From NCBI GenBank assembly GCA_024362935.1, contig JANCRA010000010.1, forward strand, positions 11,772,501-11,836,500: 64,000 nt of DNA. Reading direction: 5' to 3'. Positions 35,772-48,955 of the stretch are shown one piece after another; the stretch's first letter is position 1; every line of letters begins with the position of its first letter. Source of the stretch: Setophaga petechia. Lineage: Eukaryota > Chordata > Aves > Passeriformes > Parulidae. The translations under genes and the position numbers were made by a program. The notes beneath the pieces were generated by a model. The model saw only the letters and a program-made list of their open reading frames with translations. It did no database searches and was not told the DNA's origin.

Positions 35772-38700
35772 GTAATGCTGAGTTGTCTTCATTCCTGGCC
35801 CCTGCAGGGGTAGGACACGGATCTGTGTGGATCCAAAAGATACAGGGCCAAAATGTGTAATGCTGCAACCTGGAACTGTCAGCTGACAGTATCTTATCTG
35901 CCCCCCAACCCTTATGTAAGGGATGAAAAAGCTGTACAAATCTTTTGAGCAATTTGGGTTGAATGATAAAGGTTTTTTTAACTGGATGATTTTTAAAAAG
36001 GATTTCTGGTAGTTCAAACTCTATTATCTTTTTTACCATGGGATTTAGGTGAAAGCTAAATTGAAAAAAACAAACAAGTACCCTGGTTTTTATTCCTTTT
36101 GTTAAAAATCCTTTCCTTAATAAAAAAAATAATCAACCGCCACAACATAAATTTTGCTGTAAATATGAATTAAAGTTGTATTAACAATTTTTCTCTGGGG
36201 AGCCAAACAGTTCAAAGAGTGGTGCTGCAGTACACTGCCTGCTTCTTGCTGGATAAGCCTTTGAAATAAACATGATTTAAAGAGACACTGTCAAGCATCT
36301 TTTAAGCCTGAAATGACCTTTGAAAATCCATTTAGGGATTTGAATCTCTCCCCTAAACGTGGGATTTGCTTCTCTGTTTAATTGTTTACCATGATGAGTT
36401 TTTAAAAATTGATGCCATAAAAATAGGAGCAGCCATGCTGTTCCTTATGAACTAATGTGTTCTTCACTTCCTGGCAAAATGAAATAATGTTATAAGTAGT
36501 CTTTATTTTTTAATAAATGTGGAGAATAATCTTCTCCAATTTGAAGCAATTAGACCTCCTGACAGGGAGTTGCATACATTTGACTTGTAGTTGTGTTATG
36601 TGACTAAAAAAAGTGCAAACAATGAAAAGAGTGGGTTGTAAAGAGACCGGGAAATCAATCAGTTTTACTACCAATATGTAGCAGGATGGTGAGTATGGAA
36701 CATGGGAAAATTGTAGATTATAGAAACGGTGGGGAGCTGTTGGCATATCTATTCCTCTTTTCATTCCCTCCTACTGTATGACTGTCCATGCTGCATTTTT
36801 TGAGCCATCAGTGGTAAAACATGCCTGTGAGCAAATTCACACGATACAATTTTGCAACACTTTAATCCGTACAATTCATTAAAAATAAACTACTAAAACC
36901 ACCACTCAGTGTTGCATTTGTATTTTAAATTCTATTTCTAGATAATGGGGATTGTTCAGTGAAATTGCAAACAATCTAGCAGCTATCGTTCTAATTATCA
37001 CAGTTGTCCATATGTTCGTACGCAAAGGGAATTTTTGCAATTTCTTGGTCCCATGCTGTTTGCTTCTATTATGTTCTTCTTTCCAGATCTGGTTTCGTGA
37101 AGCGGAAATTACAGGGGAAACCTGTGAGCCTGTCCTTTATGGACAGTGGAGTGGGGAGAAGTCTGTGTCCAGGCTTCATTGTCCTCTTTTTGAAATCTTT
37201 TGTTGCCGTTTGTGTTTTCAAGTCCACGTCCCTTGCTACAGGGACACCTTTATAAACAACGTGATGGGTATTTTAGTGTGGGATCTTCTTGGGGGAGTGG
37301 GGCGAGCTGCCCATAGTCCTATTCAAACTGCAGAGCTACAGAGGAACTATCTTCTAGTTGTTATGTGTACAAAAGCAAACAGATAAAAAGAACAGGTTTT
37401 CTTTCCTTTCTTGAAACACTGGATAGTTTCTGACCCTTAAAGACTAGCATTTGGCTGGTAATAAAATAGAAGAATGCCTCCAACCGTTAGTCTGGATTGG
37501 AGTGGGAGGTGGTGGGGGCTAGAAGGGAAAGGAGAGAAATGTACTTGAAACAGTGTAATAAAGCTTAATTGTATTAGTTTTGAAAAAGGTTTTTGATCTT
37601 CTCTGAGGATAATTTTATTCCTATAATGGTTGGAAAGATGGAAAATGCAGCACAGAACAATCTTTTTTATTAGCTGTTGCTTTTATATAATTCTGCTTTT
37701 ATTTGTTGAATACACGCAGACCTTGACATTTATTTATATATTTTTTCCTTCCGCTGTGCTAAAGCTTTCCCACTCAGGCTTAGATATATTTTTATATATC
37801 TGTGTATGTGTATGTCAATATTAGAAAAAAGCTCTCAGTAAGGGGATGGTGGGAGAGAGCTCTGAAATAGAATTTTGTTTTCTCTGCTGTTTTAAAAGGG
37901 AATAGTCACTTGAAGTGTGGTCACTGGTAGTTCAGAGGTTTTTGGCTGGGAGTGAATGAATATGGCTCAGTGTGGAGTTAGCAAGCTGAAATTTCTCCTT
38001 CTAAGGATCAGGCTATCAGGAATTCCCCTCTCTCCTCCCCTGCTGTGCCCAGGTTGGTTTTGTCCCCACTTCTGCATGGTAACAGGATTCAGCAGTAGGA
38101 GACTTAAAGATTTGTTTTTGAAGGATGTTTTGAACTATTGATGTTAAAAACTCAGTACGTTCCCAGTAGGATGCTAGGAGTAATTGTGTTACATACTCCT
38201 TACAACATAAGAGCTGCTCAGTGAATCAAACACAGAGACTATCCTGTTTCCTCTGACAGTGGTCAGTTTGTAAAGGCTTTGAAGGAAGAAAAAAAATCAC
38301 CAAAACAAAATGACAAAGAAAACTTTTGGAGAGCAGTTTTGAGAAGAGTCTTCCTAAATGTTGTCAGTTGGAGGCAGACACTTGCCCTGCTGCACAAGAG
38401 TTTATTTTCATTCAGTATTTTTATTCACTGAAAGTTGATTTAGTGCCATTGTTCTTCTGTGCATCTCAGGCATTTTTCCTGTAGCCCTGTTTAGCTCTGT
38501 GCCTCCAACATCATGTGGCAGTGTGTGCCACAGGTTAACTTATATACTCTATAAATTCTCTGTTGTCAGTTTCAAATATTTTTTTGCATTTAATATCCTC
38601 TTTATGTGAAAGAGATAAAAGAAATCCTCCTCATTATTCATTATCTGCAGAGTTCTTTTCCCTCTTTTACCTTTCCATTAAACTGTGCAGTCCTTACCTT

Positions 38701-39375
38701 TTCAGCCCCTGCTTGTGTGAATGATTTTTTCCAGGTTTCTCATTCTACTTGTTTGTCTTTTGGCTCTTTCCCCCTAGCAGCTCTGTCTTTGAGATGTATT
38801 GACCAGAATTGAACTCAGTAGTTCCCTTGAATGCTGCAGATTGTGTGAATACATTATCCTTTTATTTGGTAATCTTTGAAAGAGTACTGTAATCTACTGG
38901 ACAGACCACAGAATTGGAAGGAAAAACCTGCTCATTTTCTAATAGCCGTTTCTCTTTTGGGAGTTGGAAACAATTATTTAGTCCATCTATCTCAGTTATT
39001 CCATCTATATGATGGAATAGCTTATAATGGGAGGGCAAAGTGTTGTGAAACAGTAAAGCTATAAAAATGCTAAAAAGGCTTTGCCTTTAGTTTTGCATGA
39101 GGTGAACTATAGGTGTACCTTATTTCAAACAGATCTTGAGAAACTCAGTTTCTCCAGACAGTCTTATTAAAATTTTCACAGGAAAAGGCATGTATGAAAA
39201 AATGATTGCAGTATTTCAGCTCTTGGGGTTTTCCCTGCGTCTTCTACTAAAGCACTGGAAGAAATGAGACAATGAGTGCAGCAGTTCTGTGTCACAATGA
39301 GGATCCATCTAGTTCAGTGTGCTGCTCCTGCCTGTGACTGAATGTCCAGGGTAACTGTAAGAACCGAATTGATGG

Positions 39376-39531
39376 GAAAGGAGACTGTGGAGTCTCCTTC
39401 ACTGGAGACAGTCAGGGAGCATCTGGACACAATCCTGTGCCTTGTGCTCTGGGATGAGCCTGCTTGAACAGGGAGGTGTGGGACCAGGTGGCCCACTGTG
39501 GTCCCTTCCAACCTGACCCATTCTGTGATCA
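39376..39531 (+). mobile_element. Short CR1 LINE 3' end, sense to the gene
   Basis: About 155 bases match a CR1 tail: gactgtggagtctccttcac (39384 on), a segment like ggagcatctggacacaatcc, gatgagcctgcttgaacagg, and the terminal gtggtcccttccaacctgac followed by ccattctgtgatc. It is of another CR1 subfamily from the copies at 1736 and 15220, judging by the gagtctcc and catctggacac segments. The preceding 39298-39350 contains ccatctagttcagtgtgctg, which is reminiscent of older CR1/L3-type sequence but is too short to assign. Confidence 0.88.
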
Positions 39532-42500
39532 AAGCAAGGTTATGGGGTATTTGCCCCAAATGCTTTGACCATCCTGGCCAGTCATTTTTGGAACTTCTCC
39601 TCACGTGTTTAATGCTCAGAGGGTTGTGAACCAGGACTATGTGCACAGCGCTCAGGATGCAGGGGGACCGGGAGCGTGTGTGGCAGCTGTGTCAGAATCA
39701 CTGTTTGGTTCTCTGTTTCTTTGTAGTGCCTGACACTTGATTTGCACTTCTGACTTGTGTTGAGCAAATGCCACACACTGCTGCTACTGGCAGCATTCCT
39801 CTGTTTTGAGTGCAGACTTCAATATATACAGTGGGTGTACTGGGATTAAGGCAATGCTGGGATTAGTTGCTGGGAATATTCTTCCCACTGCACCCTTCCT
39901 TGTCAGTTTGTCAGGGGTTGTGTGTGTGGGAAGGGGTGGTGGGCTTTGTTCTGCCTTCAGTGTGGTGCATGCTTCTTAGAGATTATTTTAATCAAATTTT
40001 AGGGAACAAATTCCTTGCAGAGGATCATTACACTGGTAAAACCCTTCATCTTCCTCACTTTAACTCCGATTGCTTGTTGTAGTGTGTGTTTCTGTCTTTT
40101 GGGTCACATGTATGTTTTTATTTTGGAGTGCCTGAAATATTTTGGTAATCAGGAAAATGAGAGGGAAAAGCTCCTTTGAATTGACTGTTTCTTGTATGAC
40201 TGGGTGTGATTGCAGGGTTGGAGCTGGTGATACAGACATTCCATTCCACACCTCTGTTTCCAATGTGACTGTTTCATCTCCAATAAGTAATCCAGTAATG
40301 AGACCTGGCTAATTTATTATAAGTGGTTAAACTTCTAACTCTGACTTGTTCCAGTAATTTTACACCTCATCCATGTAATTTGAATTATTTCATAAAATGT
40401 GTGTCTTCTCGCAACTGTTTTGAATGAGGTTTTGTACTGTAGTGTTCCTTTGGGTAGAAAGATTGAGAGTTAGACTAATAATCTGTAGGGAGAACCCGAG
40501 ACACACTCAACTTGAGAAACTCAAGATAATGTTTTTTCATGCATTTATTTGTTACTGAGAAGCAGGGGAGGGAGATGGAGGCAGGTTGTTGTAAATTGGT
40601 AACATATATACTGCTCAGAACTGGGATTTTTATTAGGGATTCTGTGTATGCTTTCTCCTGCTTTCTCCAAGTAGTAGAAAGGTCCTTTAAAAAATATTGT
40701 ACGAAAGAAGTGCAGTTTCTCCTGGAACCCTTCAGATGCCAGGAGATTTCACTTAGCATATTAGTTGTATACTTTCTTCCAAGTAAATATTTGTTTTACT
40801 CCTTTTGCTGTTTGGCCTCTTGCTGAGTTTAACCCGACAAAAGCTAAGGGCAGTGCTACACGACAACAAAAACACGGGCAGCACTTTGGAGTGGTGTGAA
40901 ACAGCAGAGAAAGGCTGAAGGTAATCTTGGAAGATAAAGTGAAACTTCTTGCTGTAGATGATGCCTCCTCTTTGTTTGGATTTTCCTAAGCTCCAGCTCC
41001 CACGTTATCTCTCGTTAGGCGGCTGTGGACTGCTGTGAGCACTGGGTGCATTAATATGCAACGTTTTTCTGCTTGTAGTTTTCAGAGCAGTAAGTAGCAC
41101 AAGAGGTATTCATAAGCTGTAGAGTATTTGTGCAAGTGGGAAAGGAATGCATTGAATACATACCTTTTTTATTAATAAGGTTGCCTGCACCTTTTTCTCT
41201 GCTTGACTTCACAAATCTTGTAATTTTGTGTGTGGCATTCATCTTGTTTGGTTTGTTTAAATTAATCTCTTTTTGCCCTTGTACTTCCTGTTTAATTCAT
41301 GTTTGTAAAGCATTTAGGATGTGTAAAGAATGGGAGGCAAAGTTATTTTTGTTTGTTATTCCTATTGGCCTTGGTCCTTCTTGGAGCTGTCTCCCACTTT
41401 GGTGTGCCAAGGTAACCCCTACATGCAAGTCCACTGTCATTTATGGCTTTTGGCTGGTGACTTGTCTCAATAAAAATTTCTGCAGAAAAAAGTGATAGAA
41501 GCCTGAACAAAAAAGCTTGCCAGAACAATACATTCATGTGGGATCTGTATCATCAACTTTAAACAAACTCTGTAGGGCTGCACAGATTGATGTCTTCTGG
41601 AAAAGATGGGGAGTTATTTCTGGTGAAGGGGATGAGAAATCCATTCCTTGAGTTGGGATGCCAGGCTCGTGTATCCATGAGACCTAGGGATCACTTGCCT
41701 ACCTTTGAAAAAACAAGCTGTGTTCAGGTGTTATCTCCAACCAAACCCTCTGCCCTCTCAGTGGGAGTTAAAGATTCTGTGCCCTTTGATAAATGAATTG
41801 ATATGTCCTGGCAGGTGTCACTGACACCATTTGCTTTCTCCTGTAATGTCTTGGGGCTGTGTGTGAGCTATTGCCATGTGTGTAAGGGCTGCTTTGCTTG
41901 CCTCTAGTCACAATCTTGCTCTAGCCAGTGCTGTGGGCACCTGGAGGAAGAATAGCTAGTGTGAAATGAACTTCTGGTCTCAAAAAATGTGTTTCCCTTT
42001 CAGAAGAATTTCTTGTCCCCATCTCCATAATTGAACCATACAATATTCTTTACAATTTCATTTTCATTTCTTATTCAATTTGTTCAGTTCTCTGTTCATT
42101 CCCAGCCCTTCCTGCAAATTCTTCCTCTCACAAACCCACCAATGCTTTCTTTGAACTTTCAACATCTATGATGCAAAAAAGCAGTTTGCCTTTCAAGCCA
42201 GTAGAGCAGTACAGCAAAGCACCCAGTTCATCAAACAGTTGATTTAATCTTCTGAACACAAGAATAATCCCTAGTGTCGTTTTCTGAAATAGGTTGACAA
42301 GATCCATCCTAATCATTCAGATACTCCCAGTTGCTCAGGTTGCCTGTCCAGGGCTGTGTGGCTGCTGCTCTCAGGTGCCAGTGGGTCTTATCAGTCTCCC
42401 AGGGCACAGCTTTGATGTTTAGAGAATGGGAGATCCTGTCCTGTGTGTGAATCAAAGTTCTGAATGGGAACAAACTGAATCTGAAATCATCATCTGAACC

Positions 42501-45500
42501 AGTTCCAACCTTCCATCCTCTTCTCCTTTTCAGTTGTTCTCAGCCATTAAATGTCATGCTGGGGTAAGAGCGTGACAGGGAGGGCAGCATCCCTGATTTC
42601 TGCTGGCTGCAGGCATCCATTAGGGCTGAAGAGCATCTTCAGAGGTGGCTAATGCTCCTTGTAATCTCCCTGTCTGCAGGGACAGGTTCTTTCCTTGTTG
42701 CTGGTGGCCAACACACAAACTGATTTCCAGTACCTTGTGCTCAATTCACCCATTTAATGGCTTTTTTGCTGAAAGCTTGTGATGTTTAGTAGTTAATATA
42801 CCTCAGTACACAGCTTTTAGAGATCAGATAAATTGATTGGTAATTTGATGAACTCAAAGAACATCTATAATAGGGTAACTAAAATGTGTTAGATGTCAGC
42901 ACAGCCTCTCTGCCTTCTCTGCAGTGTGTATGTTCTCCCTTCAATATGTGTTGACTGCTGTACAGTACATTACATCAAATTACAAAGCAGCCTCTATGCA
43001 AACAGCAGCTAAGTGTTTGCTTCCTCTTCAGCCTGCAGGATTAGTGCAGAGATGCCTTTGCAGTCTGTGTGCTGAAGGGTGAACTGTCAGAGCCTTACGG
43101 TGATTTTGTTTCCCTGGCATTTAGAGTATCTCTGCAGAGGGAGAGAATGATGCTTATGGGCTGCTTCATCTTGGAGGAATCCATCCTCAGGCTCGACTTG
43201 TGAAATAAATGTGGCAATGTGTGGTTTGAACTTCGTGTCTTAACACTGAATTTAGCAGCTGAATTTAGATAACAATCTGGTATCTGGTCTCATCAGTGTA
43301 TCACTATGAAGACTTGTGAAAGGCAGAACAAAAAGACCTGGAATGTGATCTTGTCTCTTTGTTAGAACTCAGCACTGGAGCATTTGTCAAGTCTAGTCCA
43401 AAAAGAGCAAATAAGAGATTCTTTTGTCTTACTTCTGAGAGCTTTCCCCATTATCTAATATTTCTGATATCCGCCGTTGGCATTTTTTATTCAACCCAAT
43501 TTTCCCTTAATTCCATTCATTTTCTCATTGCCTAATAGTTTAAATTTCTGATTCCTCTCTCTTTTTGCTGTTTACATGCTTGTTTATAAGCAGAATTGAT
43601 ATTTATAAATATGTGTATGTATATTTATATAGATGACACTGTTACCAATAAAAGCAGTGCTGCTTTTCTAATGGAGAGCAGCACTTGCACACACCCCCCC
43701 ACCTCTGTCTCTCACCTGTTTTTACTGAGGTGCAGTTGTACCTCAACAGCAACTACATCACCCTGCTGCAATAAATACCAGTGCTGCCTGTTATTTCCGT
43801 GTAATTCACCAACCAGTGTACAATTAATTTCTGGCCCTGTTATTGCACTATTGGCTATTTTATGAAGCTGTAGAGAGTTAGCACAGTGAATTGATTAAAT
43901 GTGTTCCAGACCTTAGGCTGGATTCAGTGTGTCTGCTGGGATTTCGATGATTGAAGCTTGTGCTTCTCTTGGGATATTCTGGATTTAGACTTAGTCTTGG
44001 AAATTGGTTCAGGTAGACAAAACTTCCCTGTGTGTGGAATTCACTTGCATGAGAGCCTGACTTTGGGGAATCTGAGATTTCTATTTCAGCTCACAGTGGT
44101 CCTTCCACATGTGGCAGGAAAAAGGCATTACTATTGTGACTTAAAAATAAAGCCAACAATGGGGATTCATTTTAAAAAGATCCTTAAAATTATGGCTCTG
44201 CCCTTACAGAATATGCTGTCATCATGTTAATGGAAAATATGGCTAATAATTACTCTATAAATTGACTCCCTGGAAGATCTCAAATTTGTGCTGAATTAAG
44301 TAGTCCAAAGATCAGACTTTAGAAAGGAACTACTCCATATTTACAGCGGCTGTACCTTCTGAAGTGTTTAGTAGTTTACTGTGGGTGTGTTAAATACATG
44401 TTTCATGACAGCCTGGGGCCACTTCTCTGAAGGTTTTTTCCCCATCTGCCAGTCATTTTAAAGAAACATAAATAAAAGAGCTACTCCAATTTCTTGAACA
44501 TATAATGCACGTTCCCCAGAGACCAGGGTGACTCAGAAGTAGCTTGTAAATAACATGTTCAATGTTTTTAAATAGATGTGTACCGTCAGGCTCACAGTGA
44601 GGTCTTCAGCCACTGCAGACTTGCTTTGCCTGTCACAGAATCTCCTGGTTTCATGAAGATGAGGGGTGGATTTTTGTTTGTTTGGTTTTGGGGTTAATTG
44701 GTGGTTTGCCTCATACATTCTGCTGCCCCAAGGATGATCCCAGCCACAGTTTGCCATTAAACACCTTGGCTCAAATGAAGATTTCCTGGCTCACCCATTT
44801 GCATTTTAGCCCCATTGTAAACAAATATGAAATAATGGCTAATTTTGTTTTGTTTTAGTTTAAAATAGTAAATATACATGTCATATGCAGTAGAATTCTG
44901 TAGGAGTTGTACCCTGACAAGTGTGGAAAGGAGATTGCCCTGGTAGGTGTTCAGCAGTGGAGTGGCCAGCAGGTAAAAGATGTTGCCTTGCACAGAGAAC
45001 AGCAGCAGTGAGGAATGGCCACAGAGCCAGGACATGCTGAGAGGCTGCTGAATCTGTGCCCATCTCCAAAAGGCCACAGAGGAGCAAGAGATGGGAGAAG
45101 AAAATGTGGGAGCTGAGATAAAGCTCTAAGCCTCTGGTTTGAGAGGACTTGTAATAACTAGGTTATTTTATGAGAAGAGCTAGCTTTTCTTTTCCTTCCC
45201 AATTACTGCGTTTCAAGTCTTTTAATAAGAAAACCAGCTTAATTCCTTCTCCTTTCTTCTGCCTCCCCATTCTTCTGAACAGAAGCCAAATTTTTTCTTT
45301 CATAATTTCAAGCTGCAAGGTTGCTTTGAGCTTGCACGCCTGGGTCAATTGAGGAGTGCCTGGGTTGTGGATTTTTTTTTCCCCCAGAGATGTCTCATGA
45401 TGTACTGGGCAGTACACAGAAATCATCTAATTTGCCCTGACATGCAGCAGGCTTTGAACTGGCTGGACTGTGGTTCTTGATCAGAGAAGACGACTCATAT

Positions 45501-47243
45501 GGGCGTGTAAAAATGCTGTATTGTGTGCCTGTCCGAGCATGGATATGCATTTTTTTAACCTCATTTTTCATAATAGTTATGTATACCACAGAATTTCCTT
45601 TGGCTGTTTAGGGAATTAAATGTGTATGAGACCTCTCACCTTTAGGTCGTTTGTTGAGATGCAGCAGCAAAAAGCCATTATGCCTGATGGTTAATCACTC
45701 ATTCATGTGGCACTGAGGTAACTCTTCCTGCAGCTAGAGACAAGGGTTTCTTGCAGGAAGAACAACAAAAATCCCCCATAATAGTGTCCTAACTGTTGAT
45801 TTCTGTGAGAACATCCCAGGGAGAAACACAGGATTTGTCCTTGCTGGCTGAAAACAGAACAGTGCTGGGTTTTAAGTTTGTGTGTTCATTTTTTCTGTGG
45901 AGAGAGGATTTACCTCCAGGTCTGAAATGTTTGTGGTGTTTGCTTTTATTCCCTCCTGTTGTTCCCCAGCAAAAGCATAGTTCTGTCCCTTCTTTGTGTT
46001 CCTGTTGTCTTGAGCTCAAGCTGTCTCTAGTTGGAGAGCTTGAATTTTTTTACTTGGTCTTGTCCAGATACAGGTGAAATACTGATAATTTTTTTTTTTC
46101 ATGAGCTTGAAAAAAATATCCAGTTATAAAAACCACTGTTTCGCCAGCCTCTTTTTCTTACAAAGTTTATCAGCTACAGCAACAAGCCCCTGATAATTAG
46201 GATGCTTATACCAAAATGTTTCTTCTGGAACTTTAAGCCTACCTATATTTCCTTTTCATTTAATGCCAAGTTCAAGGTCTGTTGTTGCTTGCATGCAATA
46301 ATCCTTACTGTCAGACTGTGTTTAGAGATTAAATTCTGAGTAGATTAGCTTGCATCTATGAATGTGTGGTACACTGTGCACGTGACATTCTTCCATTTAT
46401 GTTCCTGAGAAGCCTTGGCAGTAAGACATTGTGAGATTTTTCAGGTTTAATGTTAGTAAGTAATTATTCCTATTATTGTTTAATAGGCTAAAAGTGAGAT
46501 CTGCCTTGTTGCCTTTCCTGTGCCTGGATTCTGTAATGAAAGTTCCATAACTGAGCTGGTGGTGCCCAAAAGCTGTGTAAGGCCAGGGATGACATCCTGC
46601 CCCAGGGCTGTGTCCAGAGTGGTCTCTGCCAGAGATGGGCAGTGAAGGAGTTGTGTGGCTGCTCCTGCTCTCTGTGGGTGTTGGATTTTCATGCTGATGT
46701 TTACAGTTCAATAGCCCTGCTGTGAAAGTGCCTCTCTCCATTGGTTGGAGCTCTGTGGTCCTTCTGGGCTTCTCATTGGAGCCTTCCCTCTTTGCCAGCT
46801 GCACAGGTGTCTCTTCAATGCCCCTTTAGAGGAGGCAAAACAGCTGCATTAGAAAACAGGTGAAAGAGAAGATTGCTAAAAGCAGAGAGAATGAGACTGT
46901 CAAATGATGGAAATTGCTTACAAATATTTTCTGATTCCTTTCTTATCCCTTCTGCCATCCTTTCTCCTTTGTCCTCCTTGTGTTTTATTTTTATCTTAGG
47001 ATAAACATCTTATTTATTTTCTGTTTGCTGTGTGCCAAATTTCAATTTTTTGAATGGTAAAATACATATAAAAAGATACTAGTATTCCTTTCTCTGGAAT
47101 AACTGATGCCTTGCAGGGCAAACTAGAGGTTATGTGACAGTGATATTATAAAGGCAGGCCAAAGGAATCTGTGTTAATCCATTCTTTTTCTTGTTATCAA
47201 TGTTTCATTTTATATTTTATTTTCCTTTCTAAACAGTAATCAA

Positions 47244-47261
47244 TATTTCTATGTAGAAATA
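47244..47261. repeat. Perfect 8-bp inverted repeat, 2-base centre
   Basis: TATTTCTA (47244-47251) and TAGAAATA (47254-47261) flank the dinucleotide TG. This is a small AT-rich near-palindrome, probably chance. Confidence 0.6.
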
Positions 47262-48922
47262 GCTTAATAACTTTTTTTTTTGCCACCTGTAAAATACATT
47301 GTTGCTTTATAATGTTTGTCCAACTATCACTAATAAGGGAGAATGACATAAAGTTATCCTTTGTAATACTATTTTTGAACTGTGGAGCTGGGGACTTTTT
47401 CCAGGTATTCATTAACTGAGGTTTCTAGCTCGCTGGAAGATAAGTGAACATTGTCCCCATTTTAAAAGTGAGACCTTAATGCTTAAGGTTAGAATTTTGT
47501 GTAATAGCTTTTTTCTCTTCACTTTTTGGTTATCTGGGTATGGTGTATTTCTTCAGATGTGCTGATTACCCATAAGTTGAGCTTGAAGTTTTGAATAATG
47601 AGCTCTTGAGCATCTCCAGACAGAGCCATGAGCCAGCAGGCACTTCTGAAAGTGTGGATTTGTCTGTGTCATTAACTGTGTACAGTGACCTGTGAAGTCC
47701 TAGCAGTCTTTTTGGCTGTAGTCATTAAACCAGTCTCTCCTACAGGATAAAATGGGAAGAGAGCCTGCAAGCACAGTGAGAGAACCTTGACTGAAAATAC
47801 AAATATCTTCAGAAAATGCTCTGGGAGTAATAGTAATAAAGAAAAAGTACAGTGGCAAAATAAATTGCTGCTGATACAATTTTTCTTCCTCTCTCAAGTT
47901 TGCCTCTAGTATGGCAGATTTTCTCCCTTCGATAAATAAATGCAAAGATGGGAATTGCTGCCAAAAACTGTCACATTTCTGGAACTTTCAGCCCCTGATT
48001 ATTCACATTAAGCCTCTCCCCCCACCCCCCAGCAGTACAGTATTCTGAATATGTACACCCACCATTCTGTCAGATCTGTGCAGTCTGTGTCTGGTTCATC
48101 TTCTGTGTCTTTGATGTGCTCCATAACGTAGGCAAAGAGAGGTCTGATAGTCTCTCTAAAAACCTGACAGTTTGTGTGACAATCTGTCCACGAATCCACA
48201 GGCTCCTTGTCAACCAAATGAGCCTTTGAATATCAGAGGTTTCAGAACAGCGCTTGCAGCATTGCATATGCACCAAGGGGAGAGTACAACAGGCTTCCTT
48301 GTAACCTGAGAGATGTCTGCCTTTTCCTTAATCATTCCAGGGACATCTCATCATTGCTTGTTGGCTGGTTCTCAGCCCCGCACATGTCGGGGTTATTTAG
48401 CAAAGCTTGATTTACTGGGAACTGCACGTGGAGAATAATTTGTAGTTGGGAGTAGAGGAAAAACCCTGGGAGGGGGTGGAACTTCCAGGCTTTGGCTTAC
48501 TTCTGTTTTTCAGTGTTTTTTTTGTTTGTTTCTTATTGTAACTCTCTTCCCTGCAGTTCCTTTACCCCTGCAAGTGTATGGATGTGATGCATTTTCTTCA
48601 GTATTCTCCAGTTCTCTTGTGCATCCTCTTTCCTTGTGTTCCTCTATTCTGCCTTTCTCTGGGAACCCAGTGTACTGTATTCCTTAGCTACCTGTTGTGT
48701 AAAAGGATGGGGTCATGAATTTAACTCAGCTTTCTTTTTCAGTTGGGACAGGAACTGTTAACTGGGCCAGCTGCTGCAGTTTATAAATGGAACTTAGGGA
48801 TATTCTCAGCAGAGAGATGGAAGTTTTAGCTGCAGCATGACTGTCCGAGGTGGTGGGAGTTTTGTTGGAGGCTCTGTCAAATACCAGCTTTGGCATGATG
48901 GCATTAAATCTTAGCTAAAATG

Positions 48923-48955
48923 TTCCTTCCTTCCTTCCTTCCTTTCTTCCTTCCC
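48923..48955. repeat. (TTCC)n microsatellite
   Basis: About eight TTCC units with one interruption (TTTC). It is a pure pyrimidine run of 33 bases on the + strand and is likely length-polymorphic. Confidence 0.9.

Noticed and set aside
35526..36039. Two minus-strand frames of 149 and 163 codons, the longest in the region
   Set aside because: They run antisense over CHCHD6 exon 5 and its splice sites and have no family motif. The + strand exon explains the open stretch.
42128..42316. Minus-strand frame of 62 codons with a hydrophobic, protein-like pattern
   Set aside because: It briefly suggested a thioredoxin-fold or PDI fragment, but there is no CXXC motif, no flanking similarity and no splice signals.
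46397..46804. Minus-strand frame of 135 codons, considered as a retroelement fragment
   Set aside because: No protease, reverse-transcriptase or integrase motif and no LTR-like ends were visible. Composition looks like ordinary intron.
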